DNA from: JALGWN01 sp964598025
Lineage (GTDB): Bacteria > Arandabacterota > Arandabacteria > Arandabacterales > Arandabacteraceae
Assembly (NCBI GenBank): GCA_964598025.1
Contig: CAZRAU010000003.1
Coordinates: 1-64,000 of the forward strand
DNA length: 64,000 bases
Direction: 5' to 3'
Each line of letters opens with the position of its first letter. Within the stretch, counting starts at the first letter, position 1. The position numbers and the translations under genes were made by a program. Under the pieces are notes generated by a model. It searched no databases. It had not been told where the DNA came from and was given only the letters and a program-made list of their open reading frames with translations. Shown piece by piece: positions 1-10,600 of this stretch.

Positions 1-290
1 CGATGGGTGGGAAATTCCTCTTTTGGTGTGTGTAGCGGGCCCCCGCCACCAAAGCAAGCCTTTGAACCTCAAGACATTCAGGGGCTTTCTCTTGGGGCCA
101 CGGGTCGGGGCACCTGCGCACCTCTAAGAATCCTCTGAAGCCGGAGGATGGTCATCACTTCGTGATCTCAATCCTAAGGGGAAAGAAGGTCGACGTTACT
201 GCAGGCAAGGATGATCTTGCACGGCTGTCGGGGAAGTCGATACCTGAGGATGTCGTCACTGAGCTGCCTCCGGTGTCGGTACCATCTTGA
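1..290 (+). pseudogene. Possible 3' end of an unidentified gene, probably frameshifted
   Basis: Frame 1 is open from the window edge to a stop at 136-138, and a second frame is open from 66 to a stop at 288-290. The end of the second frame reads like ordinary protein (KPEDGHHFVISILRGKK ... TELPPVSVPS). One gene tail with a frameshift near 110-130 would explain both halves, but chance openness in GC-rich DNA cannot be excluded. I recognise no family. The 5' part lies outside the window. Confidence 0.25.
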
Positions 291-332
291 GACTCGGGAT
301 CTTGTACCACCCGATAGAGGCTCCAAGTTCAT

Positions 333-361
333 TTGACTTCCTGGGCGACATGTGATATCGG
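333..361 (+). promoter_or_regulatory. Candidate sigma70-type promoter of the 399-1535 lipoprotein gene
   Basis: TTGACT (333-338) matches the -35 consensus at 5 of 6 positions. A 17-bp spacer leads to TATCGG (356-361), a weak 3 of 6 match to the -10. It lies about 40 bp upstream of the start at 399. The -10 is poor, so confidence is limited. Confidence 0.3.
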
Positions 362-398
362 GTTTCATGGATGGTTCCAACATGCAGGGAGGTGTCAC

Positions 399-1535
399 AT
401 GACGCGCTTATATCTCATGTTCCTGTTGCTTGCCGGCTCTCTTGTCTTGCTCGTTGGATGCGGCGACGAGGGTGGCGGAGTCGTAGTCACGACTCCCCGG
501 GTGACTCAGACCTATCCGGAGAACGGAGCGGAGGGAGTGGACCTGGCCACCGCCATATCCGTGTGGTTCTCCAGGGACATGGAAGAGTCAAGCCTGGATT
601 CGGTGTATGTCCTCGGGCGGGACATCGTCCAGCGAGAATACGATAGCAGCGAGAAGAAGCTCACGCTCCACTTCGACGGCCTTCTTGATGCGGACAGCAC
701 TTACCGCGTCCGTGTCTCTTCATTCTGCATGGACACCGAAGGGAATAACCTCGCCGCGGATTATACCTTCAGTTTCAGGGCCGGTCCTTTTGTATGTGAA
801 GAGAGGGGCGATGAATTCGAGCCCAATGACAATGTCGAAACGGCAGCGCCCATAGAGATCGGCATCACCTACCCGATGCTGACATCCTGCGGTGGCGATG
901 AGAGGTGGGACTTCTACAGTTTCACGCTTGACACGGCCGCGAAGGTGACCGCGACCACGCGGATGAGGAACATGGATACCACGTATACTGGATGGCAGAT
1001 ATACTGGGCGAACGCCAGAGGAGACTATTATACAACGTTGGGGAGCTCTTTTGAGATTGGGGACTCCGCCGTGAGCTTCGAGTATTCTTTCCTGCCCGGC
1101 ACTTACTACCTGGCAGTGTGGAAGTACTACGCCGATCATCATTACGTGGTGTATGACCTCAGGCTGGACACATCCGAACCATGCCCCGATGACTCCTATG
1201 AGGACAATGACTTCTGGTATGACGCTGTGCCAATGGATCCGGGGCACTACGACAGCCTGAGAGCCTGCTATCTCGACGGAGACTATTTCGCCGTGGAGCT
1301 TACCACCGGACAGAACCTTACGGTGACCATGACCCAGGTTACAGGGTATCTCGGCCTGAGAAGACTGATCATCTATAGCCCCGGCATGAGTAGCTCGGTA
1401 GGAAACACCAGCGTGGATGAACCGAAGACCGAATCCTGGACGGCCATCGCGGACGGCACCCATCTTGTCGAAGTGCGCTGGTGGTCCGACGACGAAGTGA
1501 TATACGGCCTTGATATCGACGTCAGTGGTCCGTAA
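399..1535 (+). CDS. Secreted lipoprotein with Ig-like (Big_5/SbsA) domain and two PPC-like repeats
   Basis: 378 residues from ATG 399, preceded by GGGAGGTG at a suitable distance. An upstream in-frame start at 333 would add a non-signal leader and is rejected. The N-terminus is a lipoprotein signal ending LVLLVGC, so the protein should be lipid-anchored after export. Residues about 30-125 resemble the SbsA Ig-like fold (YPENGAEGVDLATAISVWFS). Two modules follow, each opening with a D..E.ND motif (DEFEPNDNVETA, DSYEDNDFWYDA) and resembling bacterial pre-peptidase C-terminal domains, beta-sandwiches common in secreted proteins. No catalytic motif is visible, so a binding or structural surface role is inferred. 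The stop at 1535 is followed by degenerate sequence. Confidence 0.8.
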   Translation: MTRLYLMFLLLAGSLVLLVGCGDEGGGVVVTTPRVTQTYPENGAEGVDLATAISVWFSRDMEESSLDSVYVLGRDIVQREYDSSEKKLTLHFDGLLDADSTYRVRVSSFCMDTEGNNLAADYTFSFRAGPFVCEERGDEFEPNDNVETAAPIEIGITYPMLTSCGGDERWDFYSFTLDTAAKVTATTRMRNMDTTYTGWQIYWANARGDYYTTLGSSFEIGDSAVSFEYSFLPGTYYLAVWKYYADHHYVVYDLRLDTSEPCPDDSYEDNDFWYDAVPMDPGHYDSLRACYLDGDYFAVELTTGQNLTVTMTQVTGYLGLRRLIIYSPGMSSSVGNTSVDEPKTESWTAIADGTHLVEVRWWSDDEVIYGLDIDVSGP

Positions 1536-1592
1536 CGCCCGAGACCGATTGGCCGCCCAAGACGCTATGCAGGAAACGTTAGACATCGTATA

Positions 1593-1907
1593 GTGTATGT
1601 AGGGTGGCTTGAATACATCGGCAAAGTCTCGGATACATCAATCAGGTTTTCCTCCGGCATGTTGCTCACCCTCGAATACGGAGGGAAATGCCGAGCCTAC
1701 TCGTACAGCGACACCTCCGTAACAAAGCTGGCCGAAACGTCACTCCTCGGGACAGCCATACGAGCGACAAGATTCTATGGCGATACGCTCTGGTACAGCA
1801 CACACAGCAGTGGAATCTTCGTTTACTCGACGGATGACCCGTTCAAGTCGAGGTCAGGACCATCGCCCTCCACAACCTCATCCGCCTCAAGTGCCGGCAC
1901 TAGAATC
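1593..1907 (+). pseudogene. Degenerate remnant resembling an LVIVD/beta-propeller surface protein
   Basis: The frame is open from ATG 1593 and its first ~80 residues read like protein (TLWYSTHSSGIFVYST). This resembles the repeated strands of LVIVD-type propeller proteins, where a Y..D.L... GI.VYS pattern recurs. It has no ribosome site, signal peptide or domain end. The frame simply runs on through a promoter into the following beta-helix gene, so it is probably a decayed fragment rather than an expressed gene. Confidence 0.3.
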
Positions 1908-1908
1908 A

Positions 1909-1937
1909 TTGGCTTAACCCCCGACCTATGCTATAAT
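1909..1937 (+). promoter_or_regulatory. Sigma70-type promoter of the beta-helix gene
   Basis: TTGGCT (1909-1914), a 17-bp spacer and a perfect TATAAT (1932-1937). Transcription would begin near 1944, so the leader is very short (about 15 nt to GTG 1959, or essentially leaderless if GTG 1947 is used). Confidence 0.55.
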
Positions 1938-1958
1938 TCCAACAGGGTGTGCGAGAGT

Positions 1959-2994
1959 GTGAGACGGTCAGCCTTACTTGTTTGCATTGCGGCGCTTGCA
2001 TTGGCGCCATTCGTCTCTGCTCGCACGTGGCGGGTTCCGTCCGAATGTCCTACCATCAATGCCGGATTGAATTCGGCCTCCTATGGGGATACCGTATTGG
2101 TGGCTCCAGGGACCTACATCACGAGCGCATATGATCCGCAGACTCGTATCTGGCCCGGGGCCGGTGTCACCCTCATAGGCGAGGGTGGTCGGGATGTGAC
2201 CACCATAGCGATTTGCGATGGTGTGTCCAGGGATCCAACTCGGCAACTGCGAAGGAGCTCGGGTTTCAGGGTTCTCCATACGCCTGCTGATCAACGATAG
2301 TTGCGGCCCCCCCATGTGTTTGACATACGGGGTCCGGTGCTATGACTGTACTGACATAGCTGTCGAGGACTGTGCCTTCGAGGATGTGAGCTACGGGATT
2401 GGTGTCATAGGGAATTCTGATGAGGTACTCATGCCGGTCTTTCGCGACAACATCATGAGCAACTGCTCCATGGGGGTGGGCTGCTTCGATGTGTATGGAC
2501 ATCACCGGCCGTTGTTTGAGGGAAATCAGATCACAGACTGTTTCTATGGAGCGGAGATCAGAAACTCCGCCCCCCGTTTCGACAATAATGAGATAACCTA
2601 TTGCCATGATGGGATGTACTATTATGGGCACTGCGGCGGCGACTGCATCAGGAATCTCATTGCGCACAATGAGGAGTGTGGGGTCTACATACAGAGCGAT
2701 CCGCCTTCAGCGGCCCCCTCGTTCAACGGCGGGGCTTGGCCCGATGAGGCCAACGACATCTTCGACAATGGTACATGGGACATATGGTATGCCCATTCTG
2801 GACCTGACGCGCTCGTTATGGCGCTTTTCAACTACTGGGGCGCAGACTGTCCCGACTTCTCCTCGAAGATATATGGCCGTGTAAAGTATGGCGCCTGGGT
2901 CGATTCGACACACACGGTGATTCTGACCGAAGATGACTGCCCCGATGCCACCGAACCTTCCACCTGGGGTGCGATCAAGGCCATGTACAGGTAG
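1959..2994 (+). pseudogene. Exported right-handed beta-helix protein, interrupted by a frameshift near 2219-2235
   Basis: From GTG 1959 the product starts with a clear signal peptide (MRRSALLVCIAALALAPFVSA). The mature start WRVPSECPTINAGLNSA is the usual opening of pectate-lyase-like beta-helix proteins. The frame leaves this family at about 2225 and ends at 2300. The matching continuation (PGIQLGNCEGARVSGFSIR ...) lies in another frame that runs to 2994. Helix turns follow, with repeated asparagines and short N.I..C strands (FRDNIMSNCS, FEGNQITDC, FDNNEITYC), and a FNYWGADCPD motif near the end. The two parts join naturally with a one-base correction within 2215-2235, so this is a recent frameshift or an assembly error. 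A surface polysaccharide or adhesin role is possible. The substrate is unknown. Confidence 0.65.
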
Positions 2995-3118
2995 GCCAGC
3001 GATTTTGCGGCAGCGTAATCCTCAGGGTGCCCGCCCTGCCCCCCCTCGCAACCTCATCGACCCAGACGGCGCTCTTCCTTGTTCAGGCCGCCGAACGCAG
3101 TCATGACCCTCAAGTCGC

Positions 3119-3153
3119 TGGAAGGCAACGGGCCTTCAACCCGCTGCCTTCCA
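3119..3153. terminator. Long hairpin downstream of the small lysine-rich gene
   Basis: A 14-bp stem with a single mismatch (3119-3132 with 3140-3153, arm GGAAGGCAACGGG) and a 7-nt loop. It lies just past the stop of the 3162-3281 gene and between convergent transcription units. No T tract follows on either strand, so it may act as an RNA-stabilising end or a factor-assisted terminator. Confidence 0.4.
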
Positions 3154-3161
3154 AGTCCCGG

Positions 3162-3281
3162 CTACGGGGTTTTCTGCTTCTGCTGCTCCTGCTTCCTCTT
3201 GGCTTTCTTCGCTTGCTGGTCGTGCTTCGCTATCTGCTGTTTCCGACCCTTGTCCTTAGCCTTCTTACCCTTGTCTCCCAT
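3162..3281 (-). CDS. 39-residue lysine/glutamine-rich basic protein
   Basis: ATG at 3281 is preceded by AAGGAGG with a 6-nt gap, one of the best ribosome sites in the window. The product opens MGDKGKKAKDKGRK and ends KQEQQKQKTP. About two thirds of its residues are Lys, Gln, Arg or Ala, with no hydrophobic core. Short proteins with this opening occur in many bacteria as uncharacterised basic proteins. Binding to RNA or another polyanion is an inference from charge only. The gene overlaps the 3' end of the upstream flavoprotein gene by 17 nt, which suggests translational coupling. A strong hairpin follows its stop. Confidence 0.7.
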   Translation of the reverse strand: MGDKGKKAKDKGRKQQIAKHDQQAKKAKRKQEQQKQKTP

Positions 3282-4548
3282 TGCGAGCCTCCTTTTCCTC
3301 TTGTCCTGCTTGCGCCGCAGACCTACCGGCTACCCAGCCGGTAGAAAACGCGGCTTGCAGGTTATAGCCGCCGGTGTCAGCATCCACATCCAGTACCTCC
3401 CCGGCGAAATAAAGTCCCTCCACTAGTCGTGAGGCCATCGTGCGCGCGTCGACTTCTCGCGTGTCTACACCACCGGCGGTGATGATCGCCTCGGCGAAAG
3501 GACGGTATCCGATCACCTCTATGCGGAAATCCTTCAACCACATCCGCAGCCGCTTACGCTCCTCAGCTGTTATCTGGTGCGCCACCTTATCCGGCGGGAT
3601 GCCGGTCAAGTCCGCACACACCTGGACGAGTTTTCTGGGCAGTAGGCCCTTGAGCAACGTGCGGAACTTCCGTTTGCCGGTGGCGGCCAGGTCGCGCAGA
3701 AGCTGCGCCTCCAGCTCGCGATCATCGATAGCGGGCTTGAGGTCAATGGAAACGACCACTTGCCGGCCCAAGCGCAGCGCGTCCACCACCTGTCTGCTCA
3801 AAGCGAGGATGATCGGCCCGGAAAGACCGAAGTGGGTGAAGAGCATTTCGCCAGAGGTCTCGGCTTGCCTCTTCCCGTCGACCCACAACCGGACAGTCAC
3901 GTCGCGCAGACTAAGACCCTGCAACTTGGGGGCGAGGTCGCCGGCCGCCTCCAGGGGGACCAGCGCGGGTCGAATCGGCACAATGGTGTGGCCCACCGCT
4001 TCGGCCAGCCGATACCCATCTCCCGTTGACCCACTGGCCGGGTAGGACGCCCCGCCGGTAGCGATGATCACCGCGCCCCCAAGGTGAACTCGCCCGCCCG
4101 ACACCTGCACACCGACCGTCCGGCCTCGCTCGACAACCAGGCGCTCCACCTGCGATCGAGTCAGCAGGGTAGCCCCACACTCTTCGGCCCACCATACCAG
4201 GGCGTCCACCACGTCTCCGGCCTTGCCACTGGATGGAAACACCCGCCCCTCCCGCTCGGTCACCGTGGGGACCTCGAGCTCTTCAAGCAAAGCCACAAGT
4301 TCGGCGGTGAAAAACTGCGAGAAAGCCTGGCGAAGGAAACGTCCGTTGCGCCCGAAATGGGCGATGAACTCCGGCAGGGGTGCCGTATTCGTGATGTTGC
4401 AACGCCCCTTGCCGGCTATGCGCAACTTGCGTCCCGGGCGACCCATCTTCTCCAAGAGCAGCGTTTCGGCCCCAAGCCGGGCAGCCTGCCCTGCGGCCAT
4501 CAAACCGGCTGCCCCTCCCCCGACAACTACAACCCGACGCCCTGTCAT
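3265..4548 (-). CDS. BaiN/HI0933-family NAD(P)/FAD-dependent oxidoreductase
   Basis: 427 residues from ATG 4548, which has AGGGAGGG just upstream. An earlier in-frame start at 4587 would put 13 residues ahead of the nucleotide-binding fold. The N-terminus is a Rossmann FAD-binding motif (VVVVGGGAAGLMAAGQAA). It is followed by the family signature GRKLRIAGKGRCNITN, and the C-terminal FAD contact is GEVLDVDADTGGYNLQAAF. Length and motifs fit the TIGR00275 flavoproteins, which include the bile-acid reductase BaiN. The natural substrate of most members is unknown. A reductase acting on an unsaturated or quinone-like compound is possible. It overlaps the downstream 39-residue gene. Confidence 0.85.
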   Translation of the reverse strand: MTGRRVVVVGGGAAGLMAAGQAARLGAETLLLEKMGRPGRKLRIAGKGRCNITNTAPLPEFIAHFGRNGRFLRQAFSQFFTAELVALLEELEVPTVTEREGRVFPSSGKAGDVVDALVWWAEECGATLLTRSQVERLVVERGRTVGVQVSGGRVHLGGAVIIATGGASYPASGSTGDGYRLAEAVGHTIVPIRPALVPLEAAGDLAPKLQGLSLRDVTVRLWVDGKRQAETSGEMLFTHFGLSGPIILALSRQVVDALRLGRQVVVSIDLKPAIDDRELEAQLLRDLAATGKRKFRTLLKGLLPRKLVQVCADLTGIPPDKVAHQITAEERKRLRMWLKDFRIEVIGYRPFAEAIITAGGVDTREVDARTMASRLVEGLYFAGEVLDVDADTGGYNLQAAFSTGWVAGRSAAQAGQEEKEARNGRQG

Positions 4549-4634
4549 ATGACCCTCCCTACACTGAATCACTAAAGGTCCGGCCACACAACCATGGTTC
4601 GTTCACTTCACATTGCAACACCGAGAATGATGAA

Positions 4635-7600
4635 TCAAGGTTTACCCATGTGCACCAAGACACGGTGCTTCACGAGACCCCGCTCCAGCGGAATCGCCCC
4701 ATCCGGCCCGCGCTTTCCATCAATCTCCACCCACGCCACACCTCGCTCACAGCCCTCCGGGTTCTCGACCCTGATCTCGTAGACGGCTTCGCCGTGACGA
4801 TAGCGCAGGCTGAATCCTTCCCATGATGCCGGGATGACGGGGGCGATCTCCAGGTGATCCCCTCGCACCTTGAGTCCCAGGATTTCTCCAACCCAGGCCT
4901 GGTACATCCACGAAGCGGCGCCTGTATACCAGGACCAACCTCCGTGGCCGATACGCCCGGGCAGGCGGTACACGTCAGCCGCGGCGACATAGGGTTCGAT
5001 CCCGTAGCGCCAGACCGAGTCTGAATCGCGGGCGCGCTCTATGGGGTTGAGCATGCGCAGGATACTCGCTGCTCGCCCACCGGCCCCTCGACGCGCCAGG
5101 GCCATGGCGAACCACACCGCGGCGTGGGTGTACTGGCCTCCGTTCTCCCGCACGCCCGGCGGGTAGGCCTTGATGTATCCGGGTGACGGCTCCGAACTGC
5201 TGAAGGGAGGTGCGAGGAGCAGCACCAGGCCTTCATCCTCGCGAACGAGATGGCTCCACACAGATTCCAGGGCCTCGACTGCGCGATCGTTACCTGCGCC
5301 ATCCTTGCCGGCGCCGCCCCCAAGCCAGGCCCATGACTGGGGCAGGGAATCAATCTGCGCCTCCTCATTGTTCGAAGAACCCAGCGGCGTGCCATCATCA
5401 AAGATCGCCCGAAGATACCACTTCCCATCCCAGGCAGTTTGTTCCACACGCTGAAGGAGCGCCTTTCGCTCTTCCCGATAGGTGCGGCCGAATCCCGATT
5501 GCCCGACCAAGTCGGCCATATCGGCCATGCCACCGAGCACATCCGCCAGGAACCAAGCCAGCCAGATGCTCTCTCCCTTGCCCAGAGCACCGACAAGGTT
5601 CATGCCGTCATTCCAGTCACCGGTTCCCATAAGCGGCAACCCGTGTGGACCGAAGGTCAGACCGTGCATGACTGCCCGCCGGCAGTGCTCAAAGAGCGTG
5701 GCACGCTCCAGTGCCACCTTGGGTGTGGAGAAGACCTCATTTTCATCATCCTTGAGCCGAGGAGAGTCGAGGAATTGGACCTCCTCGAACAGGATATCGC
5801 GATCACCGGTCGCGCGGACGTATTGAGCGACGACGTAGGGCAGCCACAAGAGGTCATCGGAAATCCGTGAGCGGAGTCCCGCCCCACCCGGTGGATGCCA
5901 CCAGTGCTGGACATCCCCCTCACCGAACTGGCGGCTCGCCGCGATGAGGATATGCTCCCGCGCCAACTCAGGCCGGATGCCAATCAGAGCCATGACATCC
6001 TGCAATTGATCCCGGAAGCCGAAGGCTCCGCCGGACTGGTAGAAAGCCGACCGTCCCCAGATGCGACAGCTCAGGCTCTGGTAGAGCAGCCAGCGGTTGA
6101 TCAATAGGTCCGCTGCAAGCTCGGGGGTATGCACTTCGATCGTACCCAGGAGATCATCCCACCACGCTCTGGTCCGGCCCAAGGCTTCTTCGAACGCCGG
6201 ATCCCCGCGGTAGGTCTCAACCAGCTTACGGACTTCCTCCACCGATCCCGCCTCGCCCAGCATGCAGGTGATTTCGGCCGTCTCGCCCGGAGCCATTTCG
6301 AGCGTCGCCTGCAATGCGGCGCACGGGTCCAGACCCGCCCCCATCCGGCCTGATAGCCCCACCCGCTCCATCGCCGCCGGGTTCGCGTTTGAGTGATTCC
6401 GCCCGAGGAAGGACGTGCGGTCGCCGGTGTATGACCCCGCAGGCACTGTCAAGGCAGCGAAGGCCACCCGATTCCCGTACTCCGGGTGATCGCGATTCCG
6501 GGCCAAGACGGCCTGGACTTCATCATCCCACGAGGTCGTGACGTGCATCTGCGAGGCTTCGCGATTCTCACCCAGGGTCCATTCCACATAGTAGGTCACC
6601 GAGAGTCTACGCGGTCTGGAGGAATCGTTCTTGAGCTGCAGCTTCTGGAGTTTGATCGGATCTCCCCCATTCTCATCCACGGGGACAAAAACCGTAAGCT
6701 TCTGTTCGATGCCGTGACTGTTGTGTTCGAATATGGTGTAGCCGGCCCCATGCCTCGTGCGGTAGGCGGTCTCCTCACGGACCGGCGATGCCGTGGGCGT
6801 CCAGTAGGCGCCGGTCTCCTCATCCCGAACATAGATCGCCTCAGACGGTGGATCCACAACGGGGTCGTTCGACCACTGGGTCAGGCGACTGCGCCGGCTG
6901 TTGCCGTACCAGGTAAAGCCGGACCCGGTTTCACTCACCAGGGTTCCGAAGGTCGGGTTGGCGATCACGTTCACCCAGGGCGCCGGCGTGTTGGTGTCGG
7001 GCCCCAGATAGATTGCGTATTCACGTCCATCCGGAGTGAAACCGCCCAAACTGTTGAAATAGGACAGCTCCATAAAGGGCAGCACCGGTGAGGGCTCCCC
7101 CCGGGCGCGTTTCTTCGCCAAGGGTTCCGGCAGCTCAGGGGGGGCAAGAGGCATGCCCAACTGCTGGGGAAATGTGCCGCGAGCCGACACCAACACCAGA
7201 CTCGCTGAGGCCTTGAGCAGCGTCTGGTCTTCCTCAGGAACGAGATCGGCGCTCCGAAGATAGACTCCGCCAGGCTTGTCGATTCCCGTATGCATCGAAT
7301 GGGTCCGGATCAGAGCCTCGAGTCGCTCGCGCAACGGCTGTTCATAGCCGCCGGGCTCCTCGTTAAGGATCACCAGGTCCGCCACGAGGCCGTGTTTGCG
7401 CCAGTACGTGTGCGCCTTGAGCATCTGACGCACCAGAGCGATGTCGCGCGCCTCGCCTATGGTGACCAGGGCAATCGGCAGGTCGCCGGAGATGCCATAG
7501 GGCCACAACCCGGCTTGGCCCTTATGGTTCTCCTCGATGCATTCAGCTGCAGAGCGCATCAGAGGACTGGGGTAGAGCAGGCAGCTTGCCAGATGCTGGA

Positions 7601-10600
7601 ACCGGCGAGCTTCGTCGGGCTTTATGTGAAGCAACCGCAACTCGAGCTGGGCTGAGGCCCAGGCGAAATCCAGTGCCCGATTGACCGCGTGGGCATCTCC
7701 GTACTTGCTCACGAGCCTCAGAACCTGCTCGCGCGTCTCACCCGCGGCGAGAACGAGTGTGACCTGGACACGCCGGCCCGGATGCAAGGTCACGCTCTGG
7801 CGCAGGCTCAGGATCGGATCGAGGACAAATCCCTGGCTGTTTGTGAGTTTCTGAAAGATCCCCATGGGATTCACAAGCGTTCGCCCGCGTCCGATAAAAC
7901 GGCGCCGGTCGGTTTCGAACTCGAACGGCCCTGCCTCGGCTCCCTCAAGTGTCAGGCGGTGTGCAACATAGATGGGAGAATCAGTTTCGCTGCGAGACCG
8001 GCGGTGCGCGAGCAGGGCGCGCTCGTCGCCCAAGGCTTCGGTTGCGATAAAGAGTTTGCTGAAGGCCGGGTGTTGCAGGTCCGCGCCGTGTGGGGCCATT
8101 GAGAGCTCGATGTAGCTCGTCAGCTCCAGCCGGCGCGTGCGAATCGACCGGTTGACGAGCGTGATCCGCCGGATTTCAACGTCATCTTCCGGGGATACCA
8201 CGACTTCGGTATCGGAATGAATGCCGCCATCTACGCGCCGAAACACGGCGCGGTCCAGGGCGAAATCGGCCGAATAAGTGTCCGCCTTGCCCCCGACCGG
8301 GTGATAGGCGTTGGACCAGACCCGGGCCGAATCGGGCTCGCGGATATAGCAGAAGGTCCCCCACCGGTCCTCTGTTCGGTCGGATCTCCAACGTGTGATC
8401 TCGTGGTCCCCCCACCGGCTATGACCACCCCCCGCGTTCGTGACCATAAGGGAATAGCGGCCATTCGAGAGCATCTGGGTCTTGGGGGTGCTGGTATGGG
8501 GCGTATTGAACTTGCTCACCGAGGGGGCCGCTTCGCGGACGCTCGTGACCGAAGGCACTTTCTCCCGGGTGGAGATGTGGTTGAGCGGAGGAAGAACCGG
8601 GATGCGTTCGTAAAGCAAGGGCTCGACTGCGCGCACACGAGGGTCGGCATGGAAACGGCGCTGGATAGAGTTGCCGTGGACGAAGTTGGCAAGCGACAGG
8701 AAACCCATGCCTTGATGATGAGCCATGTACGCCCGGACGATAACCCCGCGCTCGCCCCCGTGATCCGGCCGGCGGCTGAAATCCATGGCTTCGTAATAGC
8801 CGTAATCGTCAAGCAGCCCCAACTGGGCGAGTCGTTTCAGATTCCGCACGGTCTCTCGCGGGGCCAGGTCGATCGCCAGCATGGTGGCATAGGGCGCTAT
8901 GACAACCTCGTCTTCCAGGCCGCGCTTGAGTCCCAGATCAGGCACGCCAAAAGCCTTGTATTGATAGGTCTTGGCCAAGTCCAAATCACCATAAGCCGAC
9001 TCCGAGATTCCCCAGGGCACGCGGCGTTTGCGACCGTAGGCTATCTGGATCGATACCGCGTCTCTGGTCGCCTTATCCAGGAGCGAGTTGGCGTACGAGC
9101 GCTGGAAGATGAGCGGCATCAGATACTCGAACATGGTGCCGGTCCAGCTCAAGAGCACACGGCGGCGCCCGATCGCGCCGTAGGGGCGGCTCATGGAGAA
9201 CCAATGCTCGACGGGGACGTCGCCACGGGCGATGGCGATGAAACTGCCAAGCCGCGCCTCGCTCGCGAAGAGATCGTAGTAGGCGCTGTCTCTCCGACCT
9301 TCGGAGACGTTGTAGCCGACCGAAAAGAGCCGGCGCAGGTCATCATACAGGAAGCGCATGTTGATGGATTCGGAGAGCGCGCGCCCACCCTGAACGAGTT
9401 GCTCGCCGAGAGCCCGTATCTCGCCGGCCAGCCACCTCGACTCCGCGAAAGCTGCAATCAGGCGGTCAAGGTATTCGAACATGGGACCTGTGGCCCGGGG
9501 GGCCGCCTCCCGGATTGATTGGAGCACCTGGATACAGGCGACCTGCCCGTCGGCAAGATCAAGGAGTGAGGGCGCGCGACCCAGGCCCTGGCGCCAGGCG
9601 CCGACGGCCTCCGCACCCAGTTGGGCTATATCATCTTCTGACTTCTCATCAAGGATTTCGATCCAGGTGAGGTAGCGGTCCGCAAGCGCCGTCCAAGCCG
9701 ATACCTGGCTTGAGATCTCGCCGACCCAGTGGGCCACCCCCGGTCGGGCATCGGCGGACTCGCCTGCCCTGGCGGGCGCAGCAGGCACCCGCACCTGCTC
9801 AGCCAGGGTTTTTGCGATGCTCTCCACGCGCCTCAAGACGCCAAGCGCGTCGGCAATCCGATCGGGAGGGGCTTCCAGAGTGCGCACGAGATCCTCGATG
9901 AGGCCTGTATCCATCCCCGCAACGGTCTTGCTGTCGGCCGTGCCGCCCCTGCTTTCCGTGTTAACGATCTCTCTCAGGATTTCCGCGGCGTCCCGCAGGC
10001 CTTCAAAGGCCCTCAGATCCAGGAGGGGGACACGAATAAGCTCATCGAGTCCATGCTCCATGCACCATAAGGCACCCAACAGGTTTCCACTGTCCACCGT
10101 GGACACGTAGCGAGGCTCAAGCGGGCTCAGGGTTTCGATGTCATACCAGTTGAGCAGATGGCCCTCATAGCGCTCCAGCTTGCCGACGGTCTTCAAAGTA
10201 CGGGTGAGCTTATCGATCACACCGTCGACTGTGAGATATCCGAAGTCGTGCGCGCCAAGCGCGCTCACGATCCAGAGACCGATGTTGGTCGGGCTGGTAC
10301 GCATTGCCAGTTGGTTCCGATGAGAAACCTGGTAGTTGTCCGGCGGCAGGTACGATGTCTTATCCCCCACGAAGTCCGAGAAGTAACCCCAGGTTCGCCG
10401 TGCAACCCTCCTCAGCAACCGCAAGTCCCCATCGGCGAGCTCCAACTGCTGTTGCCTGGGCTTCGGTCGGCGGGTCAAGAGCCAACCGACAAGCGGCGAT
10501 ACAAGCCACAAGGCCAGCCAGGGGCCGGCCGCCAAGAGGCTCGATGGCCTCCAGCGCTCGACCGCCCAAGCCAAAGCGGCGCTCAGGACGCCGGCCAGGC

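Noticed and set aside
720..1586. 288-codon minus-strand frame opposite the first lipoprotein
   Set aside because: It is antisense to a well supported lipoprotein with signal peptide and domains.
8217..9518. 433-codon plus-strand frame inside the glucan synthase
   Set aside because: It is an antisense shadow of GC-rich codons and has no recognisable domain.
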